A program made the translations under genes and the position numbers. From Pegea sp. RAD2-039 (taxonomy: Eukaryota; Chordata; Thaliacea; Salpida; Salpidae), in NCBI GenBank assembly GCA_034620365.1, contig JAQGEQ010000165.1:62001-126000 (forward strand): 64,000 bases of DNA, written 5' to 3'. This document shows positions 28,713 through 41,487 of the stretch, piece by piece. Numbering within the stretch: the stretch's first letter is position 1; every line of letters begins with the position of its first letter. The notes under the pieces were generated by a model. The model was not told the origin of the DNA. It ran no database searches and saw only the letters and a program-made list of their open reading frames with translations.

Positions 28713-29725
28713 TTAGCTTTTAGATATTAATACCAATTACTTTTAAATTTCTCACAAAATTATAATCTTCTTACTTCTGTGATATCTCAATTTTAAACTT
28801 TTAATAATGACTACCATTAAATTGTTTCTATAAAACATTTGAAACATGAACTCGCAAAAATAAAAATTAATCAAAAACTCACAAAGTTGATATTCGAACA
28901 ATAATTACTACCATTGATGTAACTGTAATTCGATCATTTGATAAAATTCACTTACATTCATAATTTGTAAGTTTCATTTTTCGATAAGACTGCACATCTC
29001 GTCAATCGAAAAATTAACTTTTATTTATGACTCATATAAAAATTTATTTAAAATCTAAAATATGACAAAAATAAAATAATCTTTCAAGTTTTTGTTATTT
29101 TATTGCGGTTAACTTTTTAAAATAATCCTATAAAACTAATTATATAGAAAATTAAAGGTATAATTCAAGTATTCGTTCAAGTATTTGTTAAAATCTCATT
29201 AATTTCTCAGCCAGCGGATCATCCGCAAAGTAGCGGTAGAGAGTTTAGGAATAAGTAAGAAGTAAGCCTTGACGGTTTTATTTTGTTGTTTCCGTAGATC
29301 ATTTAAACTTTTGAAGATATTCAAATAAGCGCGTATGTCGATGAAATAGGGCCCACTAACCACTCATACAACAGGGGTTACCGGAGCAGATAGATCTCTG
29401 ACTCCAGCTTCATTCGGTTAAGTAGAAGAGAGTTTCTCGGGCACGTGAGACTGAATATACACGCTAGAGCGCGCAACTAAAGGTCGAATTTCACCTAAGG
29501 GGCGGAACTGCCCAGGATGCCCAGACAAACGTGAGAGTCTGGCCCACATACTTTAAGTATGAAGAAGATCGAAGAACCATAAAATCTTTCACCATAATGT
29601 CGTTGGGATCATCAACAAACTGCAGAAACTTGTCTTCCACGACAAAACGGAGGCATGGATCCCGTCAAAGGAAGCTTTGTAAAGCGAGACATCGTGACGT
29701 ATAACAGGGAAATCAACTAGATTCT
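28713..29725 (+). mobile_element. Dead R2-like retrotransposon 3' region, copy 2
   Basis: Collinear with 16969-17981 at a constant offset of 11744 bases, with no net indels and roughly a dozen substitutions seen by eye. It carries the same frameshift and the same stops after the CPGCPDKRESLAHIL knuckle. The copy ends within the endonuclease core, where it is replaced by a short TATATCGGAATTATA duplication. Shared damage means the sequence was already dead when it was copied. Confidence 0.75.
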
Positions 29726-29776
29726 TATATATATATCGGAATTATATATCGGAATTATATTTTGGATATTGGATAT

Positions 29777-29945
29777 AGCGACAAAATACTTTACTCTTAT
29801 ACATTTCAAATAAACCACATTTATATATTTAATAGTTTTCAATTTTCTTCTAAATCTTTTCAGTCCACAAATAAAGTTACCAAAATGTTTTATTGATAAG
29901 AGTTTAATGTTAAGGTTCGAATCATATGCAATTATTAGAATCTAA
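29777..29945 (+). repeat. Dispersed repeat family, copy 2
   Basis: The first ~120 bp matches 32537-32658 (AGCG, CAAAATACTTTACTCTTATA...); the latter part matches 13593-13713, including CATATGCAATTATT. It separates the retroelement copy from a 28S fragment. Confidence 0.7.
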
Positions 29946-29952
29946 TAATTAG

Positions 29953-30139
29953 AACTAACGAGTAACAACGAAGCTGGATAAGCCCAGCGCTGAATCCAAA
30001 CGCTTTTGGAGTTTAGGGAAATGTAGCGTACGGAAGCGTCCTGTACACCTTGGCCTCTGCCCACGTTCTTCTGATCGAGACCTTATCCCATAACGGGCTT
30101 TTAGGCCGCTGGCGGTGGCTGTTGGTCTACTCTGAAGGT
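29953..30139 (+). pseudogene. 5' 28S rRNA (D1 region) fragment
   Basis: Matches the start of animal 28S rRNA: AACTAAC, then AAGCCCAGCGCTGAATCC, GTAGCGTACGGAAG, TTCTTCTGATCGAGACC and TAGGCCGCTGGCGG. The family sequence between AACTAAC and AGTAAC is missing about a dozen bases, and no other 28S follows. It is a displaced rDNA fragment from a different part of 28S than the one at 18064. Confidence 0.85.
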
Positions 30140-30306
30140 TATACCTACAATTATTAATATATAAATCATTATTATATTATACTTATAACTATTTGGTTTT
30201 TTATAAGTTTTTACTTCCGACTAGTTAGATTACTTAAAGTTTTTTTTTATTTTCAACTGAAATTATAACAAAACGATTTGATATTCATTTACTAAATAGA
30301 TTTATT

Positions 30307-30663
30307 CTAACCTTCATCAGTTTCATTTACATCACCATCTTTCATGTCATCTTCATCACCATCTTGATGTTGATAATTAGATTCTGAAATAATAGACCTT
30401 ACATATTCTACTTCTGAAGGACTCCAACTGATTTGGTATTGAAGCCTTTTCATGCTAAACCAACGCTGAATTAGCTCATATGAAAGTTTAGTTTTGTCAG
30501 ATAATTCTTTTAGTTTATCTTCTGACGGATAAGGGAACTCACAAAAAACTTTCAAAAACTCCAACTCAATAGGGGGAGGAATGAACATATCCGCAGGAGT
30601 TTCATCAGCAAAACTATAATCATTCTCTATCCACATATCAACTGTTAAGACTCGAACTTCCAT
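30307..30663 (-). CDS. Small intronless divergent homeodomain protein
   Basis: 118 codons, Met at 30663 to stop at 30307. Residues about 33-85 fit a homeodomain: LEFLKVFCEFPYPSEDKL (helix 1), LSDKTKLSYELIQRWFSMKR (helices 2-3). The usual WFQNRR is WFSMKR. The nearest remembered pattern is the atypical HOMEZ/ZHX type, where recognition helices read IIQWF. The C-terminus is acidic (GDEDDMKDGDVNETDEG). It has no introns in a genome where neighbours have many, and it lies next to rDNA and element debris, so it could be a retrocopy or a domesticated mobile-element gene. Function unknown; homeodomain call moderately firm. Confidence 0.55.
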   Translation of the reverse strand: MEVRVLTVDMWIENDYSFADETPADMFIPPPIELEFLKVFCEFPYPSEDKLKELSDKTKLSYELIQRWFSMKRLQYQISWSPSEVEYVRSIISESNYQHQDGDEDDMKDGDVNETDEG

Positions 30664-30905
30664 TTTATTTAATTACTAAATCTGTTTATAAAAGAAATAT
30701 TGATAATAACTCAAGTTTAATTGAAAAACAAAATGTTTCTAGAAACTTATATAAACATTTTAATTTATTTAATTTATATTTTAGTTAATTAATATAAAGC
30801 TAAATATCAAAATGCGTAAAAATATTTATAAACAAACTTCAAAAAAGAATTAGTTTAATGTAAAGACTGAGAGGGAAAACCTCAACAACTTTTATCTTTT
30901 CTTAG

Positions 30906-31380
30906 TGTTTACAAGCGCTGGAAATCCTTCAAAGCCGAAATCAGATTTACCGAGATATCAAAAGTGATAATATCTTGTTGGGGGTGCAAGGAAACGTGAA
31001 ATTAAGTGAGTAACTAGTTAGTAGTTGAGTTAGTTGATTGTTTCATTCAATAACTTCATAACTGACTTCGGGTTCTGTACTCAAATAACTCCGGAACAAA
31101 GTAAACGATCCACAATGATCAGGACCTCTTATTGGATGGCCCTAAAGTCGTGGCCAGAAAGGCATATGGTCCTAGTCAGTTTGTTGTCTAAACTGACCTC
31201 TAAACGAATGAATGCTACTGAGTTGTTGTCGGTGAGTTGAAAGTGCTCTTCTTCTAAACTCTTCTTCCACATCATCCTTTTCAGCTCCTCTGGTGTCTTT
31301 AAGACCTCTCATGTTGGCCGCCCGAAGTTATGACGTCATCAAATTTTGGTACAGCTTTAGTATACAAGAAAGATACTAAT
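30906..31380 (+). pseudogene. p21-activated kinase (PAK) kinase-domain pseudogene
   Basis: Segment 30906-31005 reads [13 protein letters not shown], then [12 protein letters not shown] (HRD changed to YRD) and GNVKL, followed by an intron donor GTGAGT. From about 31050 it continues [19 protein letters not shown] and YWMA, the PAK activation segment with its phosphorylated Thr replaced in context (GTPYWMA reads RTSYWMA). A frameshift follows ([10 protein letters not shown] in another frame). The text then jumps to [10 protein letters not shown] and, after another intron, to APLVSLRPLMLAARSY, the PAK C-terminus. Subdomains IX-X are deleted and the intron acceptor near 31049 is lost. Retained introns show it came from genomic duplication of a PAK gene, not a retrocopy. 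Confidence 0.85.
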
Positions 31381-31399
31381 TACATCTTCCAACTTGTAA

Positions 31400-32420
31400 T
31401 TTGCCATTCTTGATTCTCCACTTTTCTTAGAGTCTAACACAAACGCCACCGACCTTTGATCAGTTATCAGGAAGATGTGTTGCCTCATAAGCAAATGAAT
31501 TTCAAATTCATTCCAGTTTCATTGAAGGTCATTTTTCCGTCTCCGACCAACTTCAGAAACATCTTCGAATACTTTTTGTAATTTATCTAACGAGTCGCCT
31601 TCAATAATGACATCATCAAAACAAACTAATATATTTTCAAGCGCTTCGCTTTTTACTACTTCCGTCAATATTCTTTGAAATACTGAACTTCCATTTGTAA
31701 CTCCAAATTGAAATCATATTCCAGCAATTCACCTTCAACCTCAAAAGCTGTAAACTTCTTGTTTCTTTTAAGTATGGTTATAGACTCGTTTCAAATCATA
31801 AAAAGCGAAAATTATGTATTTAGCAAATATCAATCAAGGGTATGAGAAAAGCGCCCCTTTCTATGAAAACATTCACTCACTGTCTGCAACCACCAAAGTA
31901 TTAGTTGATCCGTTTAAGTTCATTTTTGTGCCTCCGACTGACATCAGAGACGTAGTACCAAAAACATGGATAGTGAATAAACCAAGAATGCAAAATTCAA
32001 CAATAAAACTCATTTACTCATGTTCATAAGCCAAAAAATCCATGTTCTCTCTGTAACGACTTGGATTTGTAAGCGACTGAAGATTCATCAAAAGTTTGAG
32101 ACTCTCCTGATCAGACTTTATTGGGTCTTTTTCCACTCAATAACCTCAAAAATAAACTTCAACTCCATATACAGAAAGGTCATTTTTGTGTCTCCGATGA
32201 ACTTCAGAACTGTAGACGGTAGGAAGCTGTTGTACTAAAGATTTGCAAACTGAACAAGTCCTCCTCGAGTTCTATTGAAGTTAATGCTTCTTCTGCAGCT
32301 TCAACTGATCTGCTAGTATTGAAGTATTGGTGTTCCGCTGGGTATCTTCAAGTGGCACGACAAGGTGAAAGACTTCACTGAAAGTGGTTTTAAGAATATC
32401 AGCTTTATATATAGAACTTT
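31400..32420 (-). mobile_element. Scrambled Ty3/gypsy LTR-retrotransposon pol debris
   Basis: Reading the minus strand gives several decayed pol fragments. FGVTNGSSVFQRIL and ILVCFDDVII (about 31710-31600) are reverse transcriptase B and YxDD-equivalent motifs. IKSDQESLKLL (about 32130) fits the segment after the palm. DQRSVAFVLD (about 31450) fits RNase H. Their order does not match one intact element, so more than one insertion or rearrangement is present. A ~30-bp piece (on the plus strand, TCATTTTTGTGTCTCCGA) recurs near 31526, 31917 and 32177. No LTRs were recognised. Confidence 0.6.
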
Positions 32421-32536
32421 GTTCAAATAATATGATCAAAAACAACGAGAAATATATTACTAAGACGAGCTTTCAACCTCAAAGGTAATTTCCAATTGAA
32501 AACCGCGTAAATAATGATTACCAGCATACTTATGTC

Positions 32537-32658
32537 AGCGTCAAAATACTTTACTCTTATACATTTCAAATAAACCACATTTATATATTTAATAATATTC
32601 AATTTTCTTCTAAATCTTTTTAGTCTACAAATTAAATTACCAAAATGTTTTATTGATT
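32537..32658 (+). repeat. Dispersed repeat family, copy 3
   Basis: Close match to 29777-29898; borders the right edge of the gypsy debris. Ends near AAAATGTTTTATTGATTTA. Confidence 0.75.
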
Positions 32659-33835
32659 TAAGAATTTATTGTAAAAGCTATAAAAATTTTTATTATTTAA
32701 TCTTTCTGTTTAATCTACTTCTTAAAATAAAAAATAATGTTTGAATGCTCAAAACTGAGATAAGAATAAATGTTTTATTTAATAACGATTTTTAAAAACT
32801 CAAATATTGATCTAAACACAACAGAAATGGCAAAGTCGATATAATGTCATTTGGAGAATCATTAAAAATTTAAACAAGGCTGTACTTTTAGAATTAACTT
32901 CTAAAATTGATGATTTAGAGTATTTCATAATATAATAAATTTATTTTTAAATGTTTGGTTTTGCAATTAACTTTAATAAATAATCTCAATAGTTGTTTAT
33001 CAGGGGAATTCCCGTACTTTGAGTTGTTTTTTGCAACATTACTAAAGTTAGAAAATAACTTTCAGAATATTTAATCTGTTTTGTCATTTTTATTTATAAT
33101 AGACATTGATAAAAAAAACTTTACATTTTCATCAAATGCTTTTTATATTAAAATTAAAGGTAGTATAAAAACTATTTTCATTTATATTAATTATTATATT
33201 TTGTATGGTTTAATTTACTAACATTAAAAATATTTATTATATTGTAAATAATTTTAATAAAATACTTTGAATGTTTATATTATTATTACATAAATTGTTT
33301 GTTAATATTTTAAATGAATATTTAAATAAAATCAAAATTGGTTTTTCTTCTACATTATAAACTTATTTTTTATAAAATTAGAATTTTAAATAAATTTTTA
33401 ATTGTTTTAAATTTTCTATTTAATATGAACCAATATTAATCTGACCTTTTAATTTTTTTAGTTATCTAATAAAAGTATTAAGAAACAAATTAACATGTTA
33501 ATTATTATGTTATTAATATTCTTTTATCGATTATTCATAAAAATTATAAATCATAATTTATGAAATTATGTTAATCTTTAACAAAATTTTATCAACCGAT
33601 TTTCTAGAAATATATTTTTTTGATATTATATATCAGTTATATTGCTACTATATACTTTAATAATTTATCATATTTCTTAGTTTTATAATTGTAATTAGAA
33701 ATTATAAAATTGAAATATTTAGATTCAGATAAAGATTGAATGAAAAACATGAAATTAATTTTTCAATTTCAAATTTAGAATACTTTTAATTATCAACAAT
33801 TAAATAACTTTTAGACTAAAAACAGAAAAATAAAA
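32659..33835. other. AT-rich spacer upstream of the acyltransferase gene
   Basis: Extremely AT-rich; no gene or repeat recognised. It must contain the promoter of the acyltransferase gene but no distinctive site is visible. Confidence 0.5.
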
Positions 33836-36800
33836 ATGTTACAAATACACCAGAAGACCTTTAGAGGAATGGTTGGTGGGTTTCTTGTGGTGTTTGGTTG
33901 TATGATTATGGCATTTTGCTTTCATGGGGTCATCTTACCTTTGATGATAATCTGGCCATGGGCTTATAGACGTTTGTCTGAAATGTTTTTGTCAGTTGGT
34001 CTCACCTTCTTAGTAGTAAGTTTTTATCACTTTCATTTTATTAAAACAAGTTTCTGTGAATTAGTTTCAGTTTTAAACTTTTTCCATCTCTTCTGGTTGT
34101 TTCTTTAGGCTATCAATGGTAAGTTGGTTTTATTGTTGAGTTTATTTAAGTTGTTCTTGATAATAAAAATATATTTCAATCAAATTATTAAATCTGAATT
34201 TTTTTAAGAAAAAGTTCATAATATCAAAGTTAAAGCCTGTGGAGATCAGATTACTAGACATGAAAAAACCGTTGTGATTATGAATCATCGAACTAGATTA
34301 GATTGGATGTACTTCTTTACTTTTCTTTATCATCTACGAGTTCTTAATAGACAAAAAATTACTTTAAAATCTGTAATTAAATGGGTTCCAGTTATAGGTT
34401 GGTGTTGAAATTATTTGTGTCTTCATGAAAATAGTTTAAAAGATGAAAACTTTAAATATTTATTTAGATTAAAAGACTATTTCTGTTTATAAACTTTCTG
34501 ATTGATTTTGACTTTGAAATTTTAGTTTCTGAAAATATTTTTGTTTACATATTTCATGTTTTATTGGTGATGTACAAATAGATAAAAAATAAGACAACAA
34601 TAAAGTTAATTTTTATCATCTGTATCTATTATTACTAAAACTCTTTACAAATTATAGTTCACGAATTTAATTGTTAAAAAAGTCAATTGTTTTGAAACAA
34701 GGTCTTTTTTTATTAGGTTGGTCATTACAAGCTGCTGGTTACATTTTTCTTGCTAGAAATGCTAAAGAAGATGAAGATAATATCAGAAGATCTCTGACTT
34801 ATTTTGAAGAAATTGGCTGTAAGCCAAATATTCTTATTTTTCCTGAAGGTAGGTGTGACAATTTTTATCAGATGAATATTCATTCTAATCTGATAAGTTT
34901 GTTGTTGTGGTTTCCAAATATAATTTCCAGCTTTTATTTTCTTCTTTGATTTGTTTAGAAAATGATTTTTAATCAAATCATCTATTCAGTTAGTTTTGAG
35001 GTTTTGCTTCAAGTAATTTCATTGAATTTATTTCGTAACAACTTGTTTTGTAACTTCTTCAATGACTTCATATGACTTTAATGACGACACACAACATGAC
35101 TTCTTTGTTTTCTCAATTTATTAACAACAATTTTGCGGTTTTACTGAATTGTATTTCTAAATTAACTTTGAACAATTTTATTTTACAAAATTGTAAATCC
35201 TAACCTTTTTATGTCATGAAACACAATTTCAAACTTGATCAGCTGACAATCCAAACTTGATCAGCTGACAATCCAAACTTGATCAGCTGACATCCAAACT
35301 TGATCAGCTGACAATCCAAACTTGATCAGCTGACAATCCAAACTTGATCAGCTGACATCCAAACTTGATCAGCTGACATCCAAGCTTGATCAGCTGACAA
35401 TCCAAACTTGATCAGCTGACAATCCAAACTTGATCAGCTGACAATCCAAGCTTGATCAGCTGACAATCCAAACTTGATCAGCTGACAATCCAAACTTGAT
35501 CAGCTGACATCCAAACTTGATCAGCTGACAATCCAAACTTGATCAGCTGACAATCTAAACTTGATCAGCTGACAATCTAAACTTGATCAGCTGACAGATC
35601 CAAACTTGATCAGCTGATATCCAAACTTGATCAGCTGATAATCCAAACTTGATCAGCTGACATCCAAACTTGATCAGCTGACAATCCAAACTTGATCAGC
35701 TGACAATCTTGATCAGCTGACAATCAAACTTGATCAGCTGACCAAACTTGATCAGCTGACAATCCAAACTTGATCAGCTGACAGCTGAAACTTGATCAGC
35801 TGACAATCCAAACTTGATCAGCTGACAATCCAAACTTGATCAGCTGACATCCAAACTTGATCAGCTGACAATCCAAACTTGATCAGCTGACATCCAAACT
35901 TGATCAGCTGACAATCTTGATCAGCTGACATCCAAACTTGATCAGCTGAAACTTGATCAGCTGACATCCAAACTTGATCAGCTGAAACTTGATCAGCTGA
36001 CAATCCAAACTTGATCAGCTGACAATCCAAACTTGATCAGCTGACAATCAAACTTGATCAGCTGACAATCCAAACTTGATCAGCTGACATCCAAACTTGA
36101 TCAGCTGATAATCCAAACTTGATCAGCTGACAATCCAAACTTGATCAGCTGACAATCAACATCTTGATCAGCTGACATCCAAACTTGATCAGCTGACAAC
36201 TTGATCAGCTGACAATCCAAACTTGATCAGCTGACAATCTTGATCAGCTGATAACTTGATCAGCTGACATCCAAACTTGATCAGCTGACAATCCAAACTT
36301 GACATCCAAACTTGATCAGCTGACAATCCAAACTTGATCAGCTGAAACTTGATCAGCTGATAATCCAAACTTGATCAGCTGACATCCAAACTTGATCAGC
36401 TGACAATCCAAACTTGATCAGCTGACAATCCAAACTTGATCAGCTGACATCCAAACTTGATCAGCTGATCCAATCAGCTGACAACTTGATCAGCTGACAT
36501 CCAAACTTGATCAGCTGATAATTGATCAGCTGAAACTTGATCAGCTGACAATCCAAACACGATCAGCTGACATCCAAACTTGATCAGCTGACAATCCAAA
36601 CTTGATCAGCTGACAATCCAAACTTGATCAGCTGACAATCCAAACTTGATCAGCTGACACCAAACTTGATCAGCTGACAATCCAAACTTGATCAGCTGAC
36701 AATCCAAACTTGATCAGCTGACAATCCAAACTTGATCAGCTGACAATCCAAACTTGGACATACTCAGTGACAAAACTTGATCAGATCCAAACTGGCTGAT

Positions 36801-37530
36801 AAACTTGATCAGATTTTGTTCTGCATCCAAGAGTAAAAGGATTTGTGTGGTATGTTCAAACACTTAGACAAGGTGACTTTTAGGTTTTGTAAAAATGTTG
36901 TTGTTGGTTTTAATGACAAATTTTATTGAAGAAATTGATTTAAAAACTTTTAATGTTGAAGTTTTTGTGAAATTTATTTAAATAGTTGGTGGAATTCAAT
37001 CAGTTCATGATATCACAGTTGGATATCCAGATGAAATTGTTTCCGACGAATCAGATGTGATGTTTGGACGAGTACCGCAGCAAGTACATTTTCATGTGAA
37101 GCGTTATTCAATAGATGAGGTTTCAATTTCTTTATCATTTATTTCAACTCACAAAATATTCTAATAGCTGCCTCGCGATGAGCATGATCTAGCCGAATGG
37201 ATCAAACAACGTTGGTTAGAAAAAGAGCAAAGATTAAAGAAGTTTTATGATGAAACTGGCGACGATGACAAACAGTTTGAAGCAACTTATATAAAACCTA
37301 ATCAATTCCGTACTTTTTTTCTTTGGTTTGTTTTTATTCTTTGGTGTCTTGCAATATCTTTATTTATTTATGGCCTCTTCTTTACTTTTATCCTACCAAC
37401 ATACTGTGTGTTGCTTATACTTTTTTTTATTTCTGTTACTCGTGTATTTGGCGGAGTTTTACATTTAGAGATGTTGTTATATGAAAAGCTGCATAAACCA
37501 TTTACAAAATGGGCTGGAAAGAATGTTTAA
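33836..37530 (+). CDS. LCLAT1: Lysocardiolipin/lysophospholipid acyltransferase, LCLAT1-like
   Basis: ER-membrane acyltransferase that remodels lysophospholipids such as lysocardiolipin or lysophosphatidylinositol. Exons: 33836-34015, a 10-nt microexon 34109-34118, 34209-34397, 34717-34848, 36813-36872, 36986-37119 and 37168-37530; phases agree throughout (about 355 residues). Visible: an N-terminal membrane segment, acyltransferase block I NHRTRLDWMY, block II-like WSLQAAGYIFLAR, FPEG of block III, VLHPR, HDITVGYP, VHFHVKRYSID and two C-terminal membrane segments. In the family, FPEG is followed by TDLT...S...A.K.. (about 25 residues) before VLHPR. Here that exon is absent, and the intron in its place is filled by a minisatellite (35231-36812). 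The gene may therefore be damaged, or the exon may be lost in assembly. The start is the first Met before the membrane segment. Confidence 0.88.
35231..36812 (+). repeat. Intronic minisatellite, ~22-bp unit, about 70 copies
   Basis: Unit ATCCAAACTTGATCAGCTGA plus CA, with frequent 1-5 bp deletions. Each unit carries TTGATCAGCTGACAA, which is nearly self-complementary (contains TGATCA and TCAGCTGA palindromes). It lies wholly inside the fourth intron of the acyltransferase gene and ends irregularly at 36770-36812, with the last AACTTGATCAG serving as the acceptor of the next exon. Confidence 0.95.
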
Positions 37531-39304
37531 ACGTCAGTTCATCGATTTTCAAAATCTTTAGAATCTGTTCTTGCAGTTGATATCCGTAATCTTGCCTGAA
37601 ATCCAAATACTCAGTTTGTTTTTCAGTTCTATCAATTTAATTTTCTTCATTTTTAATAACCTGTTGATGTTGTGATTTCTCTTACCTGAATGAGTTTCAC
37701 GATTAATCAGGTGTTGTTATGAGATGTACTCATCGATTTCATCTAAGATTTTATTCATTAAATATAAATTTACTTTTTTGAGACACAATTTTAGATTATA
37801 ATTTGTAGAAAGAAGTTTTAGAAAAATCACTTTTCATCTGATTCAAATTTTCAATTTAATAGTATCAATGATTTGATGTTAGTTTGAATCATTTAAAAAA
37901 AGGGTTTTAATAACAAAATATGAAAAATCAAACGGATAAAGTATAAATGAACAACATTCTTAGAGAATATAATAATATTTGTTATTTAGGTAAAACATTT
38001 CTGAAAAAATAAAACTTGTTTTTGTATGGGAGTAAATATTTATTTCTTCTTATTGCCAGCAAAAAACACGCATTCAGTAAAACTTAGATAAAACGTTTGT
38101 CATTTTGTTGATTATAGAAAGTGTTTCAATTCAAATAAAAACCATTTATCACGATTTAATAATCATGGAACATACTTTCACCTATACACCGGTAATATAT
38201 GAAGATCACCCGATGAAAAGCTTGATAAATATAGGTGACAAAATAAGATTCAAACTGGATTGTGTACAAGCTGTTTGAATCAATGTAAATAGGAAGGAAG
38301 TGTCAACTTTCCTCTAACTTCTACTTTCTTTAAAGTTCAGCTAATAAGTAGAGGTTGCAGTAGAATGTATCTTGTTAGTATCATGTGAGAATATGTGTTA
38401 GCGAGAAGTGTTCTTTTCAGGCAACCGTCTTCGCGTTTATTGTAATAAATAATGAAATTATTAATTTTTTAGCATAATTCTACAAATTTATTATATTTTT
38501 TTATTTTCACAAAATCTGGTAAATTATTTAATTAATATGCTATTTTTTGACAACGCTTCTCCTGCAAACCCAGCATGGCCGTTTTGGACCAAAAAAGGCC
38601 ATTATTATTAGTTTTGGGAAAGCAAATTAGATTTGCAGCCATTTTAATCCACTAAAATTTCTTCCAAGGCTTGTAATATTAAAACTTCGCAGATAGTTTA
38701 TTTACCATTTTGATGTTTCCAGAAAATTTCTTCAAAATTAAAAGCTTTTAAATGAAATATTTCTACAAAACCTAATAAGTTTTAATAATATTTAAAATTG
38801 TTAATTTTTTCGTTTCATATGTCTTCATAGAATTAGATTATAAATTGAAAAGTTCTTGTGATTTTGAATTGCTAAATAAAAAGCTTCAAATTTATTCACA
38901 AAATTTATTTAATTATTTTTATTAACTCTTAGATTTTAAACTTTTTTTTTATTTAGTTTTTCTTTAATTTCAGACTTAGTTTAATTCAGTAAATTTTTAT
39001 TTATAATTTAAATAATATGTAAATAATAAAAAAGTATTTTATGGAAATAAGAATTTAAGATATAACTAAATGATAATTTTTATTGAATAACTTTTCTAAT
39101 ACTATTTATAACTTTTATATAAAATTATATTTTAAAAACAAAATTTTAGTAAAAATTGAAAGAAATTTTATGTTTTTAACTTTTCACTGAAAGTATCTGA
39201 CATCAATTTAAAGTATTTTTTCAAATTAATTTCTTTGTAGTTCTAAAGTTAAAAATATTTTTATTTTAATAGTTTAGAGATATCTTTAAAATATTTTTGA
39301 AAAA
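37531..39304. other. Spacer between acyltransferase gene and CNOT11
   Basis: AT-rich. It contains one arm of a ~60-bp inverted repeat pair (38383-38445) and a less AT-rich patch at 38540-38650. No gene recognised. Confidence 0.5.
38383..38445 (-). repeat. Short dispersed element, inverted partner of 42241-42300
   Basis: On the minus strand it reads AATAAACGCGAAGACGGTTG, CCTGAAAAG and CTCGCTAACACATATTCTC. It aligns with 42241-42300 at about 80% over ~60 bp. The two copies lie in opposite orientation on either side of CNOT11. Identity unknown. Confidence 0.6.

Positions 39305-41487
<2,183 letters not shown>

Noticed and set aside
29920-29945. Possible tRNA T-loop (GGTTCGAATC)
   Set aside because: No matching acceptor, D or anticodon arms; the motif belongs to the dispersed repeat family and is altered in the copy at 13690.
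35818-36030. Minus-strand repeat ORF within the 22-bp array
   Set aside because: Chance opening in satellite DNA; the unit is not a multiple of three and its length varies.
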